Assembly: GCF_017876165.1 (NCBI RefSeq) | Contig: NZ_JAGINQ010000003.1 | Span: forward strand, 62,001-126,000 | Direction: 5' to 3' | DNA length: 64,000 bases | DNA from: Azospirillum soli | Lineage (GTDB): Bacteria; Pseudomonadota; Alphaproteobacteria; Azospirillales; Azospirillaceae | In this document: positions 58,024 through 64,000 of the stretch, in pieces | Numbering within the stretch: the stretch's first letter is position 1 | Layout: the number at the start of each line of letters is the position of its first letter | Notes under the pieces: generated by a model | Told to the model about the DNA's origin: nothing | Seen by the model: only the letters and a program-made list of their open reading frames with translations | Databases searched by the model: none | Program-made: the position numbers and the translations under genes

Positions 58024-58785
58024 ATGACCACGACCAACACCGACTACGGCAGCAGCTGGAACCTGAACCCCTACGGCACGGCCAAGAACACCAGCAACAC
58101 CGGCAAGACATCCGGCACCGACAAGACGTCCGACGCGAACAAGACCGAGGACGAGAAAAAGCTGGATGTGGCGACCAAGGGCCTTGGTGACAATTTCGAG
58201 CACTTTCTGAAGCTGCTGACCACGCAGATGCAGAACCAGGACCCGCTGAAGCCGATGGACACGAACGACATGACCAAGCAGCTGGTCGAGTTCGCAAACG
58301 TCGAGCAGAACATCGGCACCAACAGCCGCCTGGACAGGCTGCTGAAACTGCAGGGGTCCACGGCCGCCTCGACCAACCTCGCCTATCTCGGCCGCACGGT
58401 CGTCTTCGAGGGCGACGGCTTCCAGTATACCCAGGGCATGACCCAGGCGCCGCTCGGCTACGAGCTGGAAACCGCCGCCAAGTCGGTGCGCGTCGACATC
58501 CTGGACAGCCAGAACCGCATCGTGCGCTCCGTCAAGGGCGAAACGGACGCCGGGACCCGGCACGTCGTCAACTGGGACTTCAAGGACGACCAGGGCCGCG
58601 CGGTTCAGCCCGGCAGCTATCGCCTGAACGTCGCGCCGACGTCCGAGAACAAGGACGAGACCATCAAGGCGACGACCTACACCTTCGGCACCGTCAGCGG
58701 CGTCGGCCCGAACAAGGACGGCGAGACGGCCGTCACCGTCAACGGCCAGGAAGTGCCGCTGACCAAGCTCGACAAAGTCTATTGA
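58024..58785 (+). CDS. flgD: Flagellar hook cap protein FlgD
   Basis: This 253-residue protein has the family motif NFEHFLKLLTTQMQNQDPLK-PMDTNDMTKQLVEFA at residues 58-95 and a C-terminal FlgD Tudor/Ig-like part (VNWDFKDDQGRAVQPGSYRL). It caps the growing hook. It follows fliK by 32 bp. Confidence 0.95.
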   Translation: MTTTNTDYGSSWNLNPYGTAKNTSNTGKTSGTDKTSDANKTEDEKKLDVATKGLGDNFEHFLKLLTTQMQNQDPLKPMDTNDMTKQLVEFANVEQNIGTNSRLDRLLKLQGSTAASTNLAYLGRTVVFEGDGFQYTQGMTQAPLGYELETAAKSVRVDILDSQNRIVRSVKGETDAGTRHVVNWDFKDDQGRAVQPGSYRLNVAPTSENKDETIKATTYTFGTVSGVGPNKDGETAVTVNGQEVPLTKLDKVY

Positions 58786-58880
58786 GCCGCGATCGCCACC
58801 ACACCCCTGCCCTTTGGCTCCCGCCGCCATGCGCGGCCGGGGGCCCGCGGCGTGCCTGCGACGGGTTGGGGCGGAATGCT

Positions 58881-58922
58881 TTAACCTTAAAACATTAACC
58901 CTATCGTTTAGGCTTTTGTTAA
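58881..58922. promoter_or_regulatory. Cluster of CtrA half-sites before sciP
   Basis: TTAACC occurs at 58881-58886 and 58895-58900, with TTAA also at 58887-58890 and 58919-58922. No pair has the exact N7 spacing, so this is a weaker prediction than the cheZ site, but the location 65-105 bp before sciP is suggestive. Confidence 0.4.
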
Positions 58923-58986
58923 GCGGAGAGGGGGTAGGTTACCACCAAATCGTGGAATACACTTGTTGATGGTGGAGCGTCCGCGC

Positions 58987-59322
58987 ATGTCATCTCGCGA
59001 GCTCGAATTAAGCGACGATGCCAGTGGAGCGTCGGTCATCGGCCCCGCAGGGCGGCCAATGACGGAAAATGATCTTCCCCCGCCCGACACCAAGCGCTGG
59101 GTCATGCGGCGCAAGGCGGAGGTGGTGGCCGGTGTCCGCTCGGGGCTGATCAGCCTTGAGGAGGCATGCCGTCGCTATACCCTGTCGGTGGAAGAGTTCC
59201 TGTCCTGGCAACGTCTGATCGACAGCCACGGCATGCGGGGCCTGCGCGCCACGCGGCTGCAGGATTACCGTGGCGGTCCGCCGCCGGTGCGGGCGCGCAT
59301 GGCGAGCCCGGCCGCAGAGTAG
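58987..59322 (+). CDS. sciP: CtrA inhibitor SciP (DUF1153)
   Basis: The protein is 111 residues from the ATG at 58987, with GGTGGAG upstream (58969 is an alternative start). The DUF1153 core is unmistakable (LPPPDTKRWVMRRKAEVVAG, then LISLEEACRRYTLSVEEFLS-WQ). SciP binds CtrA and blocks its activation of target promoters in Caulobacter. Here it follows flgD and probably tunes CtrA-controlled motility genes such as cheZ. Its N-terminal extension is longer than in Caulobacter. Confidence 0.9.
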   Translation: MSSRELELSDDASGASVIGPAGRPMTENDLPPPDTKRWVMRRKAEVVAGVRSGLISLEEACRRYTLSVEEFLSWQRLIDSHGMRGLRATRLQDYRGGPPPVRARMASPAAE

Positions 59323-59383
59323 CCGTTTCCCCAGCCGTTCCGGTGAGACACAACGCCGCAGGCCAAGTCTGCGGCGTCTATGT

Positions 59384-59974
59384 TTATGGGGATTCGCGTT
59401 TCGACGCGCAGGCAGCCTCGATCAGGGCGTCGGCGGCGGAGGCGACAGATTCGCCCGTCCCTTCGGAGGCGAGCGTCTGGCCGCCCACATAGGCCCCCTC
59501 CATCAACAGCTGAAGATGCCCGGCCAAGCGGTTGGGATCGGCCGCCCCCGCCCTTTCCGCAAGATCGCGCAGCCGCGCGCGGACGGCCTGCTTGTGGCCG
59601 ATCACGATGGCCCGGCCGGGATGGTCGGGATCGCGGAATTCCACCGCCGTGTTGATGAAGGGACAGCCCCGGAAGTTCGGGCTTTCGATCCAGCGGCTGA
59701 GCGAGGCGAACAGCGCCTTCAGCTGCGCCTTCGGGTCGTCGGGATGGCGCGCCGCCACCTTGTCCCACCAACCCCAGAAGGCTTGCCCGATCGCCTCCAA
59801 ATAGGCGCAGACCAGATCATCCTTTGAGGCAAAGTTGCGATAAAGACTCATTTTCGCGACGCCGGAGCGGGCGATGATGGTGTCCACGCCGACCGCGCGG
59901 ATGCCCTCGCGGTAGAAGAGATCCCCCGCTGTTTCCAAAATCCGCTCGCGTGCCGATTTCCGCTCCTCGCCCAT
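59384..59974 (-). CDS. TetR-family repressor
   Basis: The protein is 196 residues from the ATG at 59974 (MGEERKSARERILETAGDLF). The HTH spans residues 10-55 (VGVDTIIARSGVAKMSLYRN). The ligand domain includes the common GCPFINTAVEFRDPDHP segment. It is divergent from the MaoC gene, with two dyads in the shared promoter region, so it probably represses that gene and itself. Confidence 0.88.
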   Translation of the reverse strand: MGEERKSARERILETAGDLFYREGIRAVGVDTIIARSGVAKMSLYRNFASKDDLVCAYLEAIGQAFWGWWDKVAARHPDDPKAQLKALFASLSRWIESPNFRGCPFINTAVEFRDPDHPGRAIVIGHKQAVRARLRDLAERAGAADPNRLAGHLQLLMEGAYVGGQTLASEGTGESVASAADALIEAACASKRESP

Positions 59975-60010
59975 CGCACACTCACCATTTGGCCGGCACC
60001 ATTCGGCCGG

Positions 60011-60066
60011 TTGACAATGATACAGACCTGTCTCTACCATCGCAGCGGATGAGACAGACCCGTCTC
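60011..60066 (+). promoter_or_regulatory. MaoC promoter with TetR operators
   Basis: The -35 TTGACA (60011-60016) and -10 TACCAT (60035-60040) are 18 bp apart. The dyad AGACCTGTCT (about 60024-60033) lies in the spacer, and GAGAC-N6-GTCTC (60051-60066) lies just downstream. Repressor binding to either would block transcription. Confidence 0.65.
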
Positions 60067-60114
60067 TAACATAATCGTGCCGTGCGGCAGTGGAAATACG
60101 GAGGAACCCGACCG

Positions 60115-60573
60115 ATGCGCTATCTCGACGACCTCAAGCCCGGCGATCGCTTCGGCGGCGGCCCGGTGACGGTGACCGAGGCGGAGATCATCGATTTCGC
60201 GAGCCGTTACGACCCGCAGCCCTTCCACCTCGACCCGGAAGCAGCGAAGGAGACGGTGTTCGGCGGGCTGGCGGCCAGCGGCTGGCACACGGCCGGGCTG
60301 ACCATGCGGATGATCGTCACCGGGGACGGCAAGCTGGCCGGCGGTTTTGTCGGAATGGGCGTGGAAGAAGTCAGCTGGCCCAAAGCCACGCGCCCCGGCG
60401 ACAGCCTGCGCATTGAGAGCGAGATTCTGGAGGTCCGCCCCTCTGCCAAACGCCCGGACCGGGGCATCGCCCGCGTGCGCACGACCACCTTCAACCAGCA
60501 CGACGAGGTGGTGCAGGTCATGACCGCCAACCTGCTGGTGGCCCGCCGGGTCGGCGCCGAGGCTGCGGAGTAG
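60115..60573 (+). CDS. MaoC-like acyl dehydratase
   Basis: The protein is 152 residues from the ATG at 60115, with GGAGG upstream. The hot-dog hydratase motif is present (IIDFASRYDPQPFHLDPEAA, then FGGLAASGWHTAGL), with the catalytic Asp/His pair in DPQPFH. The predicted substrate is an enoyl-CoA or another acyl thioester. It is controlled by the adjacent TetR protein. Confidence 0.88.
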   Translation: MRYLDDLKPGDRFGGGPVTVTEAEIIDFASRYDPQPFHLDPEAAKETVFGGLAASGWHTAGLTMRMIVTGDGKLAGGFVGMGVEEVSWPKATRPGDSLRIESEILEVRPSAKRPDRGIARVRTTTFNQHDEVVQVMTANLLVARRVGAEAAE

Positions 60574-60617
60574 TTCAGGCCCGAACACGAGCCCAAACGC
60601 ACACGCCCAAACGCACA

Positions 60618-60643
60618 AAGGGCCGCTGAACAGCGGCCCTTTT
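60618..60643 (+). terminator. Terminator of the MaoC gene
   Basis: The stem GGGCCGCTG/CAGCGGCCC with AA loop is followed by TTTTG, and preceded by AAA so that it is usable from both sides. It lies between MaoC and the first tRNA gene. Confidence 0.85.
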
Positions 60644-60659
60644 GTGTGCGGAGATGGAA

Positions 60660-60735
<76 letters not shown>

Positions 60736-60758
60736 ATTCCGTCTAAGCTGGGAAGCGA

Positions 60759-60834
<76 letters not shown>

Positions 60835-61131
60835 ATCGCTTTCACACCGGCGGCGGCACCGTCGCTTCAACCTTGCGGCATCGACTAGGGTTCCCGTCCG
60901 GCCAAGCCGTCGTCCCGGCCGGTGTGGCGCGGTTTATAACCAAGGCCCCGGACCTTGTCGATACCAAAATGGATAGGCTTCGCATTTTTTTGGCAGCACC
61001 CCGGACCGCCGCCAAGGCGTTGTTTTTACCCGAAAGAGACCATCCGCCTCCCCGGACGCGCCATGGGCGACAAGGGATTCGGGGCCCTACACTTTCGATC
61101 GGAGAGGATGCCCGACCAAGGAGGCAGCGGC

Positions 61132-61350
61132 ATGTGGACCAGCACCGCCGATGGAGCGCCCGCCGGCCGACCGGAGCCGGTTGCGGGCATCCCTCCCGCC
61201 CAATTGCGGCGCAAACGGCGCCCGGTCGCGCGGCGCGGCTGCGCGCTGGCCCGCCCTGCCCGGCCGGGCGAAACGCCGGCCTGCACCGCCGCGTCCTGCT
61301 GCGGCTGCCCGCGCATGGTGGACTGGCTGTCGGCGGAGACCTTCGGGTAA
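61132..61350 (+). CDS. Small Cys-containing ORF
   Basis: The protein is 72 residues from an ATG placed 7 nt after a perfect AAGGAGG. It is Pro/Arg/Ala-rich with a C-terminal Cys cluster (CTAASCCGCPRMVDWLSAET). No family is recognised. It lies 57 bp before the methyltransferase gene. The strong ribosome site is the main reason to list it. Confidence 0.5.
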   Translation: MWTSTADGAPAGRPEPVAGIPPAQLRRKRRPVARRGCALARPARPGETPACTAASCCGCPRMVDWLSAETFG

Positions 61351-61407
61351 GACTTCCCAAGGCCGGGGTTGGCCGCTATCACCGTCCCGATCAAGGAGGG
61401 GCGGACC

Positions 61408-62934
61408 ATGGGCAACTGGACGGAAGGTTACGTCGGCGGGATCGACTACATCCGCGCCTTCTATCGCGAGCTGTCGCCGGCGCTGCTGTCCTTCGCGCTG
61501 GTGCTGCGCGGCTGGCGTCCCCCGGCGGCTCTGACCGGCGCGTTCACCTACGCGGAACTGGGCTGCGGCCATGGCGTCAGCAGCGCCGTGCTGGCCGGCA
61601 GCCACCCGGACGCCCGGTTCGAGGCGGTGGACTTCAACCCGGCGCACATCGCCGGCGCGCGCCGGCTGGCGAACGAGGCCGGGCTCGGCAACGCCACCTT
61701 CCTGGAGGAAAGTTTTGCCGACTACGCCCGGCAGGAAGAACCGGACCTGGACATTGTTGCCCTGCACGGCGTCTGGTCCTGGGTCAGCGCCGACAACCGC
61801 GCGATTCTGGTGGACATTCTGCGCCGCCGGCTGAAGCCCGGCGGGCTGGTCTTCGTCAGCTACAACGCCCTGCCCGGCACGCTCGCCTACATGCCGCTGC
61901 GGCGGATTCTGGTGGAGCACACGGGCGACCGCAACGGAACGCTGCCGGAGCGGATCGAGCAGGCGGTGGCTTTCGCAAGCAAGCTTACGGCGCTGAACGC
62001 GGGCTGGTTCGCGCAGGCCGACGAGGTGCCGGCGCGGCTGGAATCGCTGAAGCGGAAGTCGCCCAACTACATCGCGCACGAATATCTGAACGGCGACTGG
62101 ACCGCCTTCTACCACGCCGACGTGGCACGCGAACTGGCCGGGGCCAAGCTGGATTTCGCCGGGCCGTCCGTGCCCATGGAGCAGATCGACGAGCTGTCTC
62201 TGTCAGCGGACGCGCTGGCGCTGGTGCGGGAGGCGCACGACCCCGCCTATCAGGAAACCCTGCGCGACGTGCTGACCAATCGGGGCTTCCGCCGCGACCT
62301 GTTCGTGAAGGGGGCCGAGCGCCTGACGGCGGCGGAACGCTCCGAATGGCTGCGCGCCACGCGCTTCGCCCTGCTGGTGCCGCCGGACGATCTGCCGGAG
62401 GTCGTCATGACGCCGGTCGGCCGCGTGTCGTTCGAGCGTGGCCTGTATGAGCCGCTGGCGGCGGCCTTGGCGGGCGGGGTGTTGTCGCTGGGCGATCTGC
62501 TGGCCCTGCCCGATCTCGCCCGGCATGGAGAGGACGCGGTGCTGCGGGCGCTGATGATGCTGACCAGCTTGGCGCTCGTCTCCCCCGCCCTGCCCGAGGA
62601 TGGGTACGAGCGGCGCAAGGCGCAGGCCGACCGCTTCAACGCCGTGGTGCTGGAACGCAACCGGACCAGCGACGAGCTGGGCTATCTGGCCTCGCCGGTG
62701 ATCGGGTCCGGGGTGGCGGTGTCACGCATCGAGGCTTTGTTCCTGCTGGCGCAACGCACGGGACTGGACCCGGCGGTCTTCGCCTGGGAACGGATCGCGG
62801 CCGATGGGCTGGCGCTGTCGCGGGACGGCGTGCGGCTTGCCACGGCGGAGGAGAATGTGGCGGAACTGTGCGGGCGCTTCGACAGCTTCACCCGGCGGCG
62901 TGTGCCGGTGCTGACGGCGCTGGGGGTGCTCTAG
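61408..62934 (+). CDS. SAM methyltransferase with regulatory domain
   Basis: The protein is 508 residues from the ATG at 61408 (AAGGAGGGGC upstream). The class I SAM-binding motif ELGCGHGVSSAVLA is at about residues 50-63, with FEAVDFNPAHIAGAR as motif II and LHGVWSWVS after it. The next 100 residues match the methyltransferase regulatory domain (PNYIAHEYLNGDWTAFYHAD). The C-terminal part is helical and winged-helix-like (GGVLSLGDLLALPDL). The substrate is unknown. Such proteins often lie near surface-polysaccharide or flagellar genes. Confidence 0.85.
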   Translation: MGNWTEGYVGGIDYIRAFYRELSPALLSFALVLRGWRPPAALTGAFTYAELGCGHGVSSAVLAGSHPDARFEAVDFNPAHIAGARRLANEAGLGNATFLEESFADYARQEEPDLDIVALHGVWSWVSADNRAILVDILRRRLKPGGLVFVSYNALPGTLAYMPLRRILVEHTGDRNGTLPERIEQAVAFASKLTALNAGWFAQADEVPARLESLKRKSPNYIAHEYLNGDWTAFYHADVARELAGAKLDFAGPSVPMEQIDELSLSADALALVREAHDPAYQETLRDVLTNRGFRRDLFVKGAERLTAAERSEWLRATRFALLVPPDDLPEVVMTPVGRVSFERGLYEPLAAALAGGVLSLGDLLALPDLARHGEDAVLRALMMLTSLALVSPALPEDGYERRKAQADRFNAVVLERNRTSDELGYLASPVIGSGVAVSRIEALFLLAQRTGLDPAVFAWERIAADGLALSRDGVRLATAEENVAELCGRFDSFTRRRVPVLTALGVL

Positions 62935-62937
62935 CCC

Positions 62938-64000
62938 CTACCCTCGCGAACGGTCGCCCGGCGGGGCCGGCGGCGGCGCGCCGTCGGCCACGGCGCCACG
63001 GCCGGGGTCGCGCTTCTGGCATTCCAGAAGGATGTCGCGGGCAATCGGCGCCGCCGCGGTCGAGCCGCCGCCGCCGTGCTCCACGAACACCGAGCAGGCG
63101 TAGCGCGGCGAACTGACCGGAGCATAGGAGATGAACAGCGCGTGGTCGCGCTCCCGCCAGGGCAGATCCTCGTTCTTCTTCACGCCGGTGGCGCGCTCGG
63201 CCATGGTGATGCGGCGCACCTGGGCGGAGCCGGTCTTGCCGGACATCTCGAAGCCGGGCTCCGTGATGCGCGACTTGTAGGCCGTGCCGTTGGGGGCATT
63301 GGTCACCTCGAACATGCCACGCAGGACGAGATCGAGGTTCTCCTTCTTCACGCCGATGGACGGCCAGGAGGTCTGCTCCGACGACAGCGCCTTGATCTGC
63401 TTGGTCAGGTGCGGCTTCACCGCGTAGCCGCCGTTGGCCAGCCGCGCGGTCATCAGCACGAGCTGGAGCGGCGTCGAGAGCACATAGCCCTGGCCGATGG
63501 AGGCGATCAGCGTTTCGCCCGGCGACCAGGGCTTGCCGAGCGCGCCCTTCTTCCACTCAATCGACGGGATCAAGCCCGGCCGCTCGTGCGGGAGGTCGAG
63601 GCCGGAGAGTTCTCCCATGCCGAAGCGGTGCGACATCTCGGCGAGGCGGTCGATGCCGATGCGGCGCGACACGTCGTAGAACCAAACGTCGCAGGAATGG
63701 CGCAGCGCGCCGACGACATCCACCGTGCCGTGCCCGCCCTTTTTCCAGCAGTGGAAGCGGTGGTCGCCCAGGTCCATGTGGCCGGGGCAGAAGACCGTAT
63801 GGTTGCGGCTGATGATGCCCGATTCCAGCGCGGCCAGCGCCACCACCGGCTTGTAGGTGGAACCCGGCGGGTACTGGCCGGCCACCGCCTTGTTGCTCAG
63901 CGGGGTCGCGGGGTTGGACAGCAGCTCTTCCCACAGTTCGGCGTTGATGCCCATGGTGAACTGGTTGGGGTCGTAGCTGGGGTGAGAGCACAGCGCGTAG
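62938..64000 (-). CDS. mrdA: Penicillin-binding protein 2, C-terminal part (5' end outside window)
   Basis: 354 codons of the transpeptidase domain are visible. The frame is open through the right edge. Active-site motifs are in order: YPPGSTYKP (Ser nucleophile and Lys), HSCDVWFY (the S-x-D variant typical of PBP2) and SGKTGSAQ. PBP2 cross-links peptidoglycan during cell elongation. The tail is Pro-rich. It converges on the methyltransferase gene with a 3-bp gap. Confidence 0.93.
   Translation of the reverse strand, partial: YALCSHPSYDPNQFTMGINAELWEELLSNPATPLSNKAVAGQYPPGSTYKPVVALAALESGIISRNHTVFCPGHMDLGDHRFHCWKKGGHGTVDVVGALRHSCDVWFYDVSRRIGIDRLAEMSHRFGMGELSGLDLPHERPGLIPSIEWKKGALGKPWSPGETLIASIGQGYVLSTPLQLVLMTARLANGGYAVKPHLTKQIKALSSEQTSWPSIGVKKENLDLVLRGMFEVTNAPNGTAYKSRITEPGFEMSGKTGSAQVRRITMAERATGVKKNEDLPWRERDHALFISYAPVSSPRYACSVFVEHGGGGSTAAAPIARDILLECQKRDPGRGAVADGAPPPAPPGDRSRG

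Overview
The window looks like the chromosome of an Azospirillum-type alphaproteobacterium (Rhodospirillales). The evidence is a GC-rich genome with a Caulobacter-like flagellar gene order (fliL-fliM diverging from flgF-flgG-flgA-flgH, and fliX diverging from flgI), sigma-54 promoters with exact GG-N10-GC spacing, a CtrA-type box and a SciP homologue. The genus is inferred from gene content and was not tested.

Layout. (1) 1-7599, minus strand: fliL, fliM, a DUF6468 protein, a MotE-like protein, cheZ, two MotB-like membrane proteins and a secreted TPR protein that runs off the left edge. (2) 8168-11293, plus strand: flgF-flgG-flgA-flgH behind a sigma-54 promoter. (3) 11282-51266: a prophage of about 40 kb inserted at the 3' end of flgH. 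It is bounded by a 16-bp direct repeat that contains the last three codons and stop codon of flgH. (4) 51267-58785: the displaced flgH terminator, an RTX/DUF5648 secreted protein, dksA, fliX, flgI, a rod-binding flgJ-like gene, a FlgN-like gene, fliK and flgD. (5) 58987-64000: sciP, a TetR/MaoC divergent pair, two identical tRNA-Lys(CTT) genes, a small Cys-rich ORF, a methyltransferase with a regulatory domain, and the C-terminal part of a PBP2 (mrdA) gene running off the right edge.

The prophage is a temperate podovirus type. Its late genes lie on the minus strand, running from terminase small subunit (42002) through terminase large subunit, portal, scaffold, SU10-type capsid, adaptor, fibres, nozzle, internal proteins including a transglycosylase, and a GH108 endolysin. 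A replication block (45667-48335) contains a primase-helicase and an initiator-like gene whose coding sequence carries spaced GGTATC/GGTACC repeats, reminiscent of the lambda origin inside gene O. Control genes sit at both ends: a small XRE protein with a divergent regulator on the left, and a tyrosine integrase with a MerR-like regulator flanking a 52-bp perfect palindrome on the right. Accessory genes near the left end include a DUF4160/DUF2442-HTH pair and an AT-richer two-gene unit. That unit encodes a protein with a proteasome-like N-terminal Thr nucleophile signature plus a 65-residue partner, and it is the best candidate here for an undescribed system.

Functionally, the chromosomal part builds and controls the flagellum: switch, motor accessories, rod, L and P rings, hook length control and hook cap. 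Cell-cycle regulators (a CtrA box and SciP) sit in or beside the cluster. The prophage physically separates flgH from the dksA-fliX-flgI block but leaves the flgH reading frame intact.
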